From NCBI RefSeq assembly GCF_003014715.1, contig NZ_PYAV01000001.1, positions 124,001 through 188,000 on the forward strand: a stretch of DNA of 64,000 nt. Reading direction: 5' to 3'. Position numbers and translations under genes: made by a program. The DNA comes from Salsuginibacillus halophilus (GTDB lineage Bacteria; Bacillota; Bacilli; Bacillales; Marinococcaceae). Positions 39,572 to 48,632 of this stretch are shown here, piece after piece. The notes below the pieces were generated by a model. It did not search any database. It was not told the origin of the DNA and saw only the letters and a program-made list of their open reading frames with translations. Position 1 is the stretch's first letter. Every line of letters begins with the position of its first letter.

Positions 39572-40297
39572 ATGAAGCGCACACTTTTAACAGGGGCAAG
39601 CGGCGGCATCGGGCAGGCTGTGGCCCGCAGGCTTGCCGCTGAAGGCCGGCCTCTTTATTTGCACTACAACAGCAATCAAGCTGCAGTTGCTGCGCTTAAG
39701 AAAGAGTGCGAAGAAACGTACGGGGTTTCCTGTGACATGATTCAGGCAGATTTAAGTACACATGATGGTGCAGCTTGCTTAATTGAACAACTCAATGCTC
39801 CTGTGGATACGCTCATTCATAATGCTGGCCAAAGTCCGTATGGTATTTTCACGGATGTAACCCCAGAGGAGATGCAGCAGACGATGCAGCTGCATTTAAC
39901 GAGTGCGATGCAGCTGACGCAGGCACTTTTACCAATGATGCTTCAATCAAGGTCCGGTCAGATTATTGTAATGTCAAGCGTCTGGGGAGAAGCTGGTGCA
40001 TCGTGTGAGGTTCTTTACGCTACAGTGAAAGGTGGATTGAACACATTCGTTCGCTCCCTCGCCAAAGAGTGCGCTGTCTCAGGCATCAGGGTGAATGGGG
40101 TAGCGCCTGGTGTGATCGAAACGTCGATGATGGATCAGTTTAGTGCAGATGAACGCAGTATGCTGCAAGAAGAAATCCCTGCCGGCAGACTCGGTCGTCC
40201 GGAAGATGTAGCAGGGGCTGTGAAGTTTCTTCTTTCAGAGGACGCCGGCTATATTCATGGCCATATTTTACCTGTTTCAGGTGCATGGGTGGTGTAG
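39572..40297 (+). CDS. ymfI: Short-chain dehydrogenase/reductase YmfI
   Basis: FabG-like SDR of 241 aa. Cofactor motif TGASGGIGQAVARRLA near the N-terminus, NAGQSPYG, catalytic Tyr149 and Lys153 in LYATVKGG, and Ser in MSSVWGEAG. NADP(H)-type reductase; substrate unknown. It begins four bases after ymfH. Conserved position in Bacilli. Confidence 0.92.
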   Translation: MKRTLLTGASGGIGQAVARRLAAEGRPLYLHYNSNQAAVAALKKECEETYGVSCDMIQADLSTHDGAACLIEQLNAPVDTLIHNAGQSPYGIFTDVTPEEMQQTMQLHLTSAMQLTQALLPMMLQSRSGQIIVMSSVWGEAGASCEVLYATVKGGLNTFVRSLAKECAVSGIRVNGVAPGVIETSMMDQFSADERSMLQEEIPAGRLGRPEDVAGAVKFLLSEDAGYIHGHILPVSGAWVV

Positions 40298-40358
40298 TGC
40301 ATAAACTTCTGCTTTTCGCACAGGCTAATGGTAAGCCGAGAGCAGGAGGTGGAAAAGC

Positions 40359-40619
40359 GTGTCCGTACTCGATAATTGGGAGAAATGGAAAGACTTTTTA
40401 GGTGATCGTCTCGACCAAGCTGAAGAAGAAGGGATGACCGACAAAGTTGTCTCTGATGTAGCTTATCAAGTGGGAGAGTATTTGTCTGAAAATGTCGAGC
40501 CGCAAAATGAACAGGAACGGGTGCTGCGTGACTTATGGAACGTTGCCGATGAAAAAGAGCAGCACGCCATCGCTCATATGATGGTTAAACTTGTGCACCG
40601 AAAACACGCTGAAGCTTAA
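40359..40619 (+). CDS. ymfJ: DUF3243 protein YmfJ
   Basis: 86 aa acidic protein (SVLDNWEKWKDFLGDRLDQA then EEEGMTDKVVSDVAYQVGEY). The family is small and confined to Bacilli; function unknown. GTG start after CAGGAGGTGG. Closed by a strong terminator. Confidence 0.88.
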   Translation: MSVLDNWEKWKDFLGDRLDQAEEEGMTDKVVSDVAYQVGEYLSENVEPQNEQERVLRDLWNVADEKEQHAIAHMMVKLVHRKHAEA

Positions 40620-40623
40620 AAAG

Positions 40624-40679
40624 CGCCGCAGATGACGCCGGAGAAAGACAGCTTTCTTCGGCTGATGCGGCGTTTTTTT
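40624..40679 (+). terminator. Rho-independent terminator after ymfJ
   Basis: CGCCGCA and TGCGGCG close a long stem with inner GAGAAAG/CTTTCTTC pairing, then seven T. Confidence 0.92.
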
Positions 40680-40853
40680 ACGGATCAAGGGATAGTGCAA
40701 AAGAAAGGCTGTTCAAATGACAGGTAATAGCGTAAAATGACTTATATAGTAATTTTATTGGAGAAGTAGAGTGGGGATACATATTTGTCGAAGTTGAAAT
40801 GAAGATGAATCAACCGTAAGCATGTGCTTGACCCATACAGGAGGGGATATCTT

Positions 40854-41630
40854 ATGGCAGATGTCAAAGAGTGGTACTTGGAATATGAAATTCACAAAAA
40901 CCGGCCCGGACTGCTCGGGGATATAGCTTCACTGCTTGGGATGCTTTCCATAAATATTGTAACCATTAACGGTGTTGAAGACCAGCGCAGGGGTATGTTG
41001 ATTCGCAGCAAAAGTGACGATCAAGTGAAACGCTTTCGCACCATTTTGGAAACCATTAGTAATATTACTGTCAAGAAGCTGCGCGAACCGAAACTGCGTG
41101 ATCGCTTGGCTGTCATGCATGGACGTTACATCGAGCGCGATGCTGATGATAAAAAAACATTTCGTTTTGTTCGCGATGAGCTGGGTCTGCTCGTCGATTT
41201 TATGGCGGAACTTTTTAAGACAGATCAGCATTACCTTGTCGGGCTGCGCGGTATGCCCAGGGTAGGAAAAACGGAATCTGTAGTCGCAGCAAGTGTGTGC
41301 GCAAATAAGCGTTGGTCCTTTATCTCCTCAACCCTTTTACGGCAGACAGTGCGCAGTCAGCTGGCAGACGATGAACGAGGCGAGGACTTAATTTATATTT
41401 TAGACGGGATCGTAACGACCATGCGTGCGCCTGAGAAACATAGGACACTTGTAGATGAAATTTTGCGGCTGCCGGCTGTTAAAGTGATTGAACATCCAGA
41501 TATTTTTGTTCGTGAAACCGGCTATACCTTGCAGGACTTTGATGTCATTATTGAACTTCGTAACAATGAAGATGAAGAGATTACATACGAAACTTTTGAT
41601 TCAAGTTTTTCCTCGTTTGATATTAGTTAG
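40854..41630 (+). CDS. ymfK: DUF3388 protein YmfK (ACT-like and P-loop domain)
   Basis: 258 aa. The N-terminal part (about 5-75) has an ACT-like layout (LEYEIHKNRPGLLGDIASLL); the second part has a P-loop-like GLRGMPRVGKTESVVAA around residues 138-154. Family DUF3388, function unknown. The ATG at 40854 follows GGAGGGGATATCTT. In the B. subtilis order it precedes ymfM, as here. Confidence 0.88.
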   Translation: MADVKEWYLEYEIHKNRPGLLGDIASLLGMLSINIVTINGVEDQRRGMLIRSKSDDQVKRFRTILETISNITVKKLREPKLRDRLAVMHGRYIERDADDKKTFRFVRDELGLLVDFMAELFKTDQHYLVGLRGMPRVGKTESVVAASVCANKRWSFISSTLLRQTVRSQLADDERGEDLIYILDGIVTTMRAPEKHRTLVDEILRLPAVKVIEHPDIFVRETGYTLQDFDVIIELRNNEDEEITYETFDSSFSSFDIS

Positions 41631-41646
41631 TTGGTAGGTGTTGGTA

Positions 41647-42588
41647 TTGGCAGAATTAGGAACTTTTTTAAAGCAGCATCGAGAAAATAAACAAATGACG
41701 CTTGAACAGCTCCAAGAGCGTACAAAGATTCAAAAACGTTATCTTGAGGCTATTGAGCAGGATGATTACAGTGCGCTTCCGGGGACGTTTTATGCCCGGG
41801 CATTTGTTAAAAGTTACAGTGAAGCGGTCGGTTTAAACCCAGACGATGTATTTGAACAATTTGGTCATGAGCTTCCACAGCCAAAATCTCAAGCAGACCA
41901 GATCCCTTCAAGGTCTGAGCGTATTAAAAAATCGGAAGTACAGCGAAAAAAGCCTAAATTTGCGCCATTTTTATCAGCTTTGGCTGTCTTAGCAGCCGTT
42001 CTCATTATTGCAGTTGCCATCTGGGTATTTAACATGAATGACGGCGGCGATGAAGCTGAAAATATGCCGGTAGAAGATGAAAATGGAAATGAAGAGTTTG
42101 AAACAAATGAAGGCGATGAATCCGCTGAAGAGGATGAAGAAGAAAACGCGCAAGAAGAAGGCAGCGATGAAGAAGCCGCAGAAGCTGATGCAGAAGCCGA
42201 AAATGATGAGGGCAGTGAAGACGAAGCGGCCACTGAAGAAGATGATGAAGACGAGGAAGAACAAGAAGAAGCAGGTCTTGAAGAAGCAAGTGTGGAAGGA
42301 ACGCACGCCGAGTATTATGTGACCGGCAGCGAAGAAATTGAAATTGAACTCGAGTTTGAGGGGAACAGTTACGTTGGATTTCAAGATCAAAACCGGTCGA
42401 TTTTAGAAGAAGCAAGCCCGGGAACTGAAGAAGCCGAGCAAACGTATGACTTTACCGATGAAGGATACGTCAGTATGAATATCGGTCATGCACCGAGCTT
42501 AACGGTTTATGTAAATGGTATTGAAGCAGCGTATGCAGCAGATACAGCGCAGTCAGATGTGCAGCGGATCACAGTTATGAGAGAGTAG
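41647..42588 (+). CDS. rodZ: RodZ-like membrane protein YmfM with long acidic linker
   Basis: Cell-shape protein that links MreB to the elongasome in the family. 313 aa: HTH domain (about 1-66, AELGTFLKQHRENKQMTLEQ then LQERTKIQKRYLEAIEQDDY), one membrane segment (about 108-128), then a linker of about 87 residues composed mainly of Glu, Asp, Ala, Gly and Asn with no Lys or Arg, and a C-terminal beta-rich DUF4115-like domain. The TTG at 41647 lies seven bases after AGGTG. The linker is much longer and more acidic than in B. subtilis YmfM. Confidence 0.9.
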   Translation: MAELGTFLKQHRENKQMTLEQLQERTKIQKRYLEAIEQDDYSALPGTFYARAFVKSYSEAVGLNPDDVFEQFGHELPQPKSQADQIPSRSERIKKSEVQRKKPKFAPFLSALAVLAAVLIIAVAIWVFNMNDGGDEAENMPVEDENGNEEFETNEGDESAEEDEEENAQEEGSDEEAAEADAEAENDEGSEDEAATEEDDEDEEEQEEAGLEEASVEGTHAEYYVTGSEEIEIELEFEGNSYVGFQDQNRSILEEASPGTEEAEQTYDFTDEGYVSMNIGHAPSLTVYVNGIEAAYAADTAQSDVQRITVMRE

Positions 42589-42636
42589 CTTGCACCTTGC
42601 ACATCGAACTGACTTAAAAAAAGATTCACAACACCC

Positions 42637-42677
42637 GGGAGCCGCACTTTTTTAGTTGTGGTTCCCTTTTTATTTTT
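42637..42677 (+). terminator. Rho-independent terminator after ymfM
   Basis: GGGAGCCGCA and TGTGGTTCCC pair over 10 positions with two G-U pairs, followed by TTTTTATTTTT. Confidence 0.8.
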
Positions 42678-42696
42678 GAAAATGTGTACGAACTTT

Positions 42697-42725
42697 TTTC
42701 AATTTCAGTGCGTTTCTGCTACAAT
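42697..42725 (+). promoter_or_regulatory. Extended -10 promoter for pgsA
   Basis: TGCTACAAT (42717-42725) is an extended -10 element (TGn plus TACAAT). The -35 (TTTCAA, 17 bp upstream) is poor, as is common with extended -10 sites. It lies between the ymfM terminator and pgsA. Confidence 0.55.
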
Positions 42726-42775
42726 GAACGTTGGCTGCATTTTAAAAGACAATGACAAACAGATGGAGGTTCGCC

Positions 42776-43351
42776 GTGAATCTGCCCAACCAAATTACGA
42801 TCCTTCGCATTGCACTAATCCCTTTAATTTTAATTGTGCTTTTAGCTCCGCTTGACTGGGGCAGCTGGACTGTCGGTTCTGCGGAGATTCCGGTCCATCA
42901 CGGTTTGGCAGCATTCATTTTTATTTTAGCTGCAGCAACCGACTGGGTGGACGGTTATGTCGCACGTAAACAGCAATTAATAACGAACCTTGGAAAATTC
43001 CTTGATCCCCTAGCGGATAAGTTACTTGTTACAGCAGCGCTCGTTGCTTTAGTAGAGCTGCAAATGCTGCCGGCATGGATGGCGGTTGTCATTTTATCGC
43101 GCGAGTTTGCCGTTACAGGTATGCGTCTAGTCGCAGCCGGTGACGGAGCAGTGATTGCTGCAAGTAGTCTCGGTAAATGGAAAACGATGTTTCAAATGGC
43201 GGGCCTTGCGGTTTTGATGCTGCACAACGCCCCATTTGGTGAAGGTGGGTTTCCGCTTGCTGATCTACTCATCTGGCTTGCGGTGATCTTTACGGTAATC
43301 TCCGGCTGGGACTATTTTTCAAAAAACCGTCACGTTTTTCAATCCGGTTAG
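42776..43351 (+). CDS. pgsA: CDP-diacylglycerol-glycerol-3-phosphate 3-phosphatidyltransferase
   Basis: Integral membrane enzyme that makes phosphatidylglycerol phosphate from CDP-diacylglycerol, the CdsA product. 191 aa. The complete CDP-alcohol phosphotransferase motif reads DWVDGYVARKQQ...GKFLDPLADK. Five or so membrane segments. The GTG start follows TGGAGG. It has its own promoter, so it is separated from ymfM and leads the pgsA-cinA unit. Confidence 0.95.
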   Translation: MNLPNQITILRIALIPLILIVLLAPLDWGSWTVGSAEIPVHHGLAAFIFILAAATDWVDGYVARKQQLITNLGKFLDPLADKLLVTAALVALVELQMLPAWMAVVILSREFAVTGMRLVAAGDGAVIAASSLGKWKTMFQMAGLAVLMLHNAPFGEGGFPLADLLIWLAVIFTVISGWDYFSKNRHVFQSG

Positions 43352-43370
43352 TTGAATTTGGAGGTGCCGT

Positions 43371-44597
43371 ATGAACGCAGAAGTGATCGCCGTTGGCTCA
43401 GAGTTGCTTTTAGGTCAAATTGCGAATACAAACGGTCAATATGTATCCCGGCGCTTAGCAGAAGCCGGTATTAGTGTATATCGGCATACGGTTGTCGGAG
43501 ATAATGAAAACCGACTGCGCGAGGCAGCAGAAGAAGCTGGTCGCCGCGCGGACATTGTGATTTTCAGCGGCGGCCTCGGTCCAACTTCTGATGATTTAAC
43601 GCGCGATGCGCTTGCCCGCGAGCTGAACCGTTCGTTAATCATTCATCCTCCTTCATTGGAGCAGATTGAGGCATTTATGAAGGATAAAGGAAAAACCGTT
43701 TCAGCTGCGAATGAGCGCCAAGCTTACATCCTTGAAGGGGCCGACCCCTTTGTCAATCGGGCAGGTCTTGCTTGTGGCATGGCAGTAACCGAGGGAGATA
43801 CCTTGTATTTGCTGCTGCCGGGACCGCCGCACGAGCTGAAAAGGATGATTGATGCTGATGTGATTCCTTATCTTTCAGCCAAAGGATGGGCAGCGGGAAG
43901 CATTGTATCACGTGAGTTAAAGTTCTTTGGGATTGGTGAATCTGCTTTGCATGATTCATTAGCGGTAATGATTGAAGAGCAGAAAAACCCGACGGCCGCC
44001 CCGCTTGCTTCTGAAGGCGAAGTTGCGCTTCGCTTAACCGCCCGGGGGGATTCAGTTCTTCAAGCTGAACAAATGCTAGATGGTTTAGAAAGCAAGCTTC
44101 CGCCTGAGATGAAGAAGTTGATTTACGGAAAAAATGATGTGTCGCTTGCAGCCGCAGCCGTTGAGCGGTTAAAACAAACTGCATCTACCGTTGCAGTGGC
44201 TGAAAGTTTAACCGGGGGCGGGGTGCTTGAAGCTTTGACGAGCATTCCCGGTGCTTCAAGCGTTGTTAAAGGTGGCGCGGTAACGTATCAAACTGAAGCT
44301 AAACAAAACAACCTTGAAGTTTCCGAAGAAATCATTCACAAGCATGGTGTCATAAGTGCAGCTTGTGCCGAAGCGATGGCTGAAAATGTACGCAAGATGT
44401 ACGGGGCATCGTTTGGAATTGCGCTTACAGGTGTGGCCGGTCCGACACCGCAGGAAGGTGAGCCGGCAGGTAAGTTTTATATCGGTGTTGCTTCTGCCGA
44501 TGGTACCACTTCCACCCAATTTATGGAGCCCGGCAGTCGTGAAAGAGTCCGTTTAATGGCTACAAAGCACGCCTGCCATCAATTATTGAAAGTGTAG
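43371..44597 (+). CDS. cinA: CinA family competence/damage-inducible protein
   Basis: 408 aa, with an N-terminal MoCF-like domain (VIAVGSELLLGQIANTNGQY, FSGGLGPTSDDLTRD, LLLPGPPHELKRM) and a C-terminal nicotinamide-nucleotide amidase domain (VAVAESLTGGGVLEALTSIPG). The family cleaves NMN and/or repairs nucleotides. In most Bacilli cinA is followed directly by recA; here a DEAD-box gene lies between. Confidence 0.95.
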   Translation: MNAEVIAVGSELLLGQIANTNGQYVSRRLAEAGISVYRHTVVGDNENRLREAAEEAGRRADIVIFSGGLGPTSDDLTRDALARELNRSLIIHPPSLEQIEAFMKDKGKTVSAANERQAYILEGADPFVNRAGLACGMAVTEGDTLYLLLPGPPHELKRMIDADVIPYLSAKGWAAGSIVSRELKFFGIGESALHDSLAVMIEEQKNPTAAPLASEGEVALRLTARGDSVLQAEQMLDGLESKLPPEMKKLIYGKNDVSLAAAAVERLKQTASTVAVAESLTGGGVLEALTSIPGASSVVKGGAVTYQTEAKQNNLEVSEEIIHKHGVISAACAEAMAENVRKMYGASFGIALTGVAGPTPQEGEPAGKFYIGVASADGTTSTQFMEPGSRERVRLMATKHACHQLLKV

Positions 44598-44614
44598 AAA
44601 AGGTGATGAATAGT

Positions 44615-46207
44615 ATGAACGTATTTGATATGCCCGAAATTAACGATGCAATTAAGAAATCCATTAAGGAAATGGGATTTGAAGAACCGTCCCCAATCCA
44701 GGAAAAAGCAATCCCTGTAGCCCTCGAAGGTAACGATATGATCGGTCAGGCCCAAACAGGAACAGGTAAAACAGCAGCTTTTGGTATTCCACTAATGAAC
44801 GAAATGAAGCAGGAGAAGCATGTTCAAGCTTTAGTGCTTACACCAACCCGTGAGCTTGCGATCCAGGTTGCCGGCGAGCTGCAGAAGCTTTCCAAGCACC
44901 AGCAGATCCGTACGCTGCCTGTTTATGGCGGTCAGTCGATCGGCCAGCAGATTAAAGCGCTAAAACGCGGTGTAGAAGTCGTTATTGGTACGCCTGGTCG
45001 TGTTCAAGACCACCTGCGCCGCAAAACGCTTAAGCTTGATCAAGTGAAAACGGTTGTACTTGACGAAGCAGATGAAATGCTTGACATGGGTTTTATCGAA
45101 GATATTGAAACCATTTTAAAGCAAGTAAACGAAGAACGTCAGACCCTGTTATTCTCGGCAACAATGCCGCCTCCGATCCAGAAGCTTTCGAAACGGTACA
45201 TGACCAATCCAAAAACTGTATCGATTAGTAAAGGTGAAGTGGCTGCACCATCGATCGAGCAGCAGTATTATAAAGTACTTGAGCGCAACAAAATGGAAGC
45301 ACTCAGCCGGATTATTGACAGCCGGGACCCGGATCTTGCCATTTTGTTCTGTCGGACGAAAAAAGGTGTGGCTGAGCTAACAGAATCTTTGCAGGCCCGC
45401 GGCTATATGGCGGAAGGTTTGCATGGCGATTTGACGCAGTCCCAACGTGATGCTGTTATGAAAAAGTTCCGTGACGGACATATTCAGTTCCTCGTTGCGA
45501 CCGATGTGGCAGCCCGCGGGCTTGATGTAAACAACGTTACTCACGTTGTTAACTATGATATCCCACAGGATCCAGAAAGCTATGTACACCGGATCGGTCG
45601 TACAGGCCGCGCTGGTAATACAGGTGAAGCAATAACACTTGTCACACCACGGGAAATGAAGCACCTGCGTGCCATTGAAAAAGAACTAAAAAGCAATATT
45701 CCTTCTAAAACTGTTCCAACCGTTGAAGAAGTTATGGAAAAACAGCAAGAGATGTGGCGCCAGCAAGTCACTGCGATGATTGACAATGAGACGGATACGT
45801 CTATGTTTGAAAACATTGCTTCTGAAATGCTTGAAAAATACGATGCACAGACGGTTGTACAGGCTTTACTGAAAATGAACTTTGCTTCAGATGAGTCTTC
45901 ACAAGCAATGGAAACGACGACAAAGCAATTTGGCGATACAGGTGCTTCTAAAGGCATGGTCCGCTTCTTCGTAAATGTCGGTAAAAATGTTAATTTAACA
46001 CCGAAAGTTGTGATTGAGGAAGTTTCTAACGCTGTCGGCATTTCAGCGAAAGACATCGGTAAAATTGATATTTTTGACAACTTTATGTTTATGGAAGTTC
46101 CAACAGATGTTGCTCCGTTCGTTTATGAAGGCCTTCCACATACCCGCATTAATGGTGCAAAAGTAAACCTCGAACCGGCAAAGCCTCGTCCAAACAAAAA
46201 GAAGTAA
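44615..46207 (+). CDS. DEAD-box RNA helicase (CshA/DbpA-like)
   Basis: 530 aa. All motifs are present: Q motif EEPSPIQEKAI, AQTGTGKT, PTRELA, TPGR, DEAD, SAT, ATDVAARGLDV, HRIGRTGRAG. The C-terminal 75 residues (VRFFVNVGKNVNLTPKVVIE onward) form a DbpA-type RNA-binding domain, which in that family recognises a structured RNA. The ATG at 44615 is nine bases after AAGGTG; the ATG at 44606 abuts that site. Its position between cinA and recA is not the B. subtilis arrangement. It may serve ribosome assembly or RNA decay; which known B. subtilis helicase it corresponds to cannot be decided here. Confidence 0.9.
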   Translation: MNVFDMPEINDAIKKSIKEMGFEEPSPIQEKAIPVALEGNDMIGQAQTGTGKTAAFGIPLMNEMKQEKHVQALVLTPTRELAIQVAGELQKLSKHQQIRTLPVYGGQSIGQQIKALKRGVEVVIGTPGRVQDHLRRKTLKLDQVKTVVLDEADEMLDMGFIEDIETILKQVNEERQTLLFSATMPPPIQKLSKRYMTNPKTVSISKGEVAAPSIEQQYYKVLERNKMEALSRIIDSRDPDLAILFCRTKKGVAELTESLQARGYMAEGLHGDLTQSQRDAVMKKFRDGHIQFLVATDVAARGLDVNNVTHVVNYDIPQDPESYVHRIGRTGRAGNTGEAITLVTPREMKHLRAIEKELKSNIPSKTVPTVEEVMEKQQEMWRQQVTAMIDNETDTSMFENIASEMLEKYDAQTVVQALLKMNFASDESSQAMETTTKQFGDTGASKGMVRFFVNVGKNVNLTPKVVIEEVSNAVGISAKDIGKIDIFDNFMFMEVPTDVAPFVYEGLPHTRINGAKVNLEPAKPRPNKKK

Positions 46208-46228
46208 CGGACGCCGCTAAATGTAACT

Positions 46229-46265
46229 GCGCCGGACAGAATTGAACGCTGTCCGGCGCTTTTTA
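46229..46265 (+). terminator. Rho-independent terminator between DEAD helicase and recA
   Basis: GCGCCGGACAG and CTGTCCGGCGC are a perfect 11-bp stem with a 9-nt loop and a TTTTTATTTTT tail. recA is therefore transcribed separately. Confidence 0.93.
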
Positions 46266-46312
46266 TTTTTCTCCCTCTTTTTACGACCATCCAAAAATTT
46301 TCTTCACAAAAG

Positions 46313-46326
46313 CGAATAAATGTTCC
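46313..46326 (+). promoter_or_regulatory. LexA (DinR) box upstream of recA
   Basis: CGAATAAATGTTCC fits the Gram-positive SOS box CGAACNNNNGTTCG with one base changed in each half, close to the B. subtilis recA box. A TTCACA -35-like hexamer lies just before it (46303-46308), with TTATCT-like -10 candidates after it, so LexA binding would block the promoter. Confidence 0.65.
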
Positions 46327-46474
46327 CTTATCTATTGGCAAAGTTTTTAAATCGCGGTATCATGAAGGAGGTGGTTATAAGTTTCCTACTGTCCGCTTAA
46401 AAATATCCGAGTATAAAAGCAAGACTTACTTTTTTCAGCGGGACAAGTATTATACAGATAGAGGAGAGATATGC

Positions 46475-47521
46475 ATGAGCGATCGTAAAGCAGCTTTAGA
46501 TCAGGCGCTGCGTAATATCGAGAAACAGTTTGGTAAAGGCTCTATCATGAAAATGGGAGAGCAGGGGGAAAACCGGATATCTACTGTATCAAGCGGCGCC
46601 TTAGCACTTGATATCGCGCTTGGTGTCGGTGGTTACCCACGGGGCCGGATTATTGAAGTATACGGTCCGGAGTCTTCTGGTAAGACGACGGTTGCCCTGC
46701 ACGCAATTGCTGAAACGCAGCGTAAAGGCGGTCAAGCTGCTTTTATTGATGCAGAACACGCACTTGACCCGGTCTATGCAAAAAACCTCGGTGTTGATAT
46801 TGATGAACTGCTTCTTTCTCAACCGGATACTGGTGAACAGGCACTAGAGATTGCAGAAGCACTTGTCCGCAGTGGTGCAGTAGATATCATCGTGGTTGAC
46901 TCTGTAGCAGCCCTTGTACCAAAAGCAGAAATTGAAGGTGAAATGGGTGACAGCCACGTAGGTTTGCAGGCGCGCTTAATGTCGCAAGCCTTGCGTAAAC
47001 TCTCCGGTGCAATTAGTAAGTCGAACACGATTGCGGTGTTTATTAACCAGATTCGTGAAAAAGTCGGTGTCATGTTCGGCAGTCCGGAAACAACGCCGGG
47101 CGGTCGTGCACTCAAATTCTATTCTTCGGTCCGCGTAGAAGTACGCCGGGCGGAGACATTAAAACAAGGCAATGATATGGTTGGTAACAAAACCCGCTTG
47201 AAAGTTGTAAAGAATAAGGTTGCCCCGCCGTTTAGACAGGCGGAAGTTGATATTATGTACGGGGAAGGCATTTCTCGTGAAGGTTCGATTCTTGATATCG
47301 GAAGTGAACTTGATATTATTCAAAAGAGCGGCGCCTGGTATTCATTTGAAGGTGATCGCCTCGGGCAAGGCAGGGAAAATGCGAAGCAGTATTTAAGCGA
47401 AAACCCGCTTGTTACCGATGATATTGAAGGTCGGATTCGTGAGCATTATGAGCTTACCGAAGGCGGCGCACAAGCACAGGCACCAGCTGAAGAACCAGCA
47501 CAACAACAAGAAGAAGAATAA
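46475..47521 (+). CDS. recA: Recombinase RecA
   Basis: Strand exchange and LexA co-protease. 348 aa, the B. subtilis length. Walker [10 protein letters not shown] at residues 64-72, loop [20 protein letters not shown], and Gln/Glu-rich tail. SD GAGGAGAG before the ATG. The 5' leader is about 140 nt and holds an unused-looking AAGGAGGTGG at 46365. It precedes the Mre11/Rad50-like cassette. Confidence 0.98.
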   Translation: MSDRKAALDQALRNIEKQFGKGSIMKMGEQGENRISTVSSGALALDIALGVGGYPRGRIIEVYGPESSGKTTVALHAIAETQRKGGQAAFIDAEHALDPVYAKNLGVDIDELLLSQPDTGEQALEIAEALVRSGAVDIIVVDSVAALVPKAEIEGEMGDSHVGLQARLMSQALRKLSGAISKSNTIAVFINQIREKVGVMFGSPETTPGGRALKFYSSVRVEVRRAETLKQGNDMVGNKTRLKVVKNKVAPPFRQAEVDIMYGEGISREGSILDIGSELDIIQKSGAWYSFEGDRLGQGRENAKQYLSENPLVTDDIEGRIREHYELTEGGAQAQAPAEEPAQQQEEE

Positions 47522-47533
47522 CATCAAAGTTGA

Positions 47534-47594
47534 AGCCGCTGCCTAAGAAAGCGTAAAATCTGTAAGAATTGCAGATGGTTTTTAGGCAGCGGCT
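47534..47594 (+). terminator. Hairpin after recA
   Basis: AGCCGCTGCCTAA and TTAGGCAGCGGCT are a perfect 13-bp stem with an inner ATCTG/CAGAT stem. The tail is GTATTTA, so it may be a partial terminator that passes some transcripts to the cassette downstream. Confidence 0.65.
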
Positions 47595-47624
47595 GTATTT
47601 ACATAACGTACGGGGGAGTCACGT

Positions 47625-48632
47625 ATGAAGTTCTTATATTTCACGGATACCCACATTCGCGGAAGTAGTCCGAAAAACCGGTTGGATACGTTTCCTGATG
47701 CATTGGAAACAAAACTAACCGAAGTGGTGAACATAGCGAACCAACATGAAGTGGACGCTGTACTACATGGTGGCGATGTCTTTGACCGTCCGGATTTGTC
47801 ACCAAACATTGTCAGCCGCTTTTTGCGTGTGTTTCAAAAGTTTGAAGCACCGATTTATGCTGTCGCCGGTAATCACGATACATTCGGGCACAACCCTGAT
47901 ACTTTAAAGCGGACGATGCTCGGTTTACTGCATGAAGCTGGAATTATGCATGTGATTGGTGCAGGTGAGCCTGTGCAGTTTACTTCAAAAACTTCCCGTG
48001 TACAAGTAAGTGGACAGCCGTACCATTACGGGATCGATAGGCGGAACAGTGAGCTTGATTATGCGCCGCCGCCTGCCCCGGATGAAGACACTGTAAAAAT
48101 CCACATTGTTCACGGCAGCTTAGTTGAGCGGCCGCTTCCTGAAGGTGTACCATGTACGCTTTTAGATCACGTGTTTGATCTTGGAGCAGACATTTTATTG
48201 ACCGGCCACGTTCATGATGGTTTTGGGCATAAACAAAAAAACGGCAAACACTACATTAACCCTGGAGCAATCGCTCGTGTGAATAATCATTGGACCGAGT
48301 ATCAGCGCAAACCACGGGTTTTATTAATTGACATTGATGATCAAACGCCTGCTTTTGAGTTCATCAACTTACAGTCGGCTAGTCCGGCTGAAGAGGTGCT
48401 AGACCGCTCGATGCTTGAAAAAGCTTCACATCGTGAGGAGAAGCTGAATGCGTTTATTCAAAATGTCCGGAGTCATTCCGATTTTCAAGTAATGAGCATA
48501 CATGACATCATTAATGAAATTGCAGACGCCCCTGAAGATGAAGGCGGCGTGAGCACCGATGTAAAAGAGGAAGCACTTCGACGGCTCCGCGCAGCTGAAG
48601 AGAGGTGGCATCATAACCATGAAACAGATTAA
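47625..48632 (+). CDS. SbcD/Mre11-like metallophosphoesterase
   Basis: 335 aa calcineurin-type phosphoesterase. All five metal motifs are present: FTDTHIRG (Asp8, His10), HGGDVFDR, AGNHDTF, VHGSLV, and TGHVHDGFGH. Such proteins are the nuclease partner of Rad50/SbcC ATPases. The C-terminal 85 or so residues are charged and may bind the ATPase. It overlaps the ATPase gene by 14 bp, consistent with co-translation. It is not the standard bacterial sbcD by neighbourhood, and no such gene lies between recA and rny in B. subtilis. Function in double-strand break or end processing is inferred from the family. Confidence 0.85.
   Translation: MKFLYFTDTHIRGSSPKNRLDTFPDALETKLTEVVNIANQHEVDAVLHGGDVFDRPDLSPNIVSRFLRVFQKFEAPIYAVAGNHDTFGHNPDTLKRTMLGLLHEAGIMHVIGAGEPVQFTSKTSRVQVSGQPYHYGIDRRNSELDYAPPPAPDEDTVKIHIVHGSLVERPLPEGVPCTLLDHVFDLGADILLTGHVHDGFGHKQKNGKHYINPGAIARVNNHWTEYQRKPRVLLIDIDDQTPAFEFINLQSASPAEEVLDRSMLEKASHREEKLNAFIQNVRSHSDFQVMSIHDIINEIADAPEDEGGVSTDVKEEALRRLRAAEERWHHNHETD

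Noticed and set aside
42029-42415. Frames of 81-133 codons overlapping the acidic part of ymfM
   Set aside because: Produced in all frames by the repetitive GAA/GAT codons of the linker.
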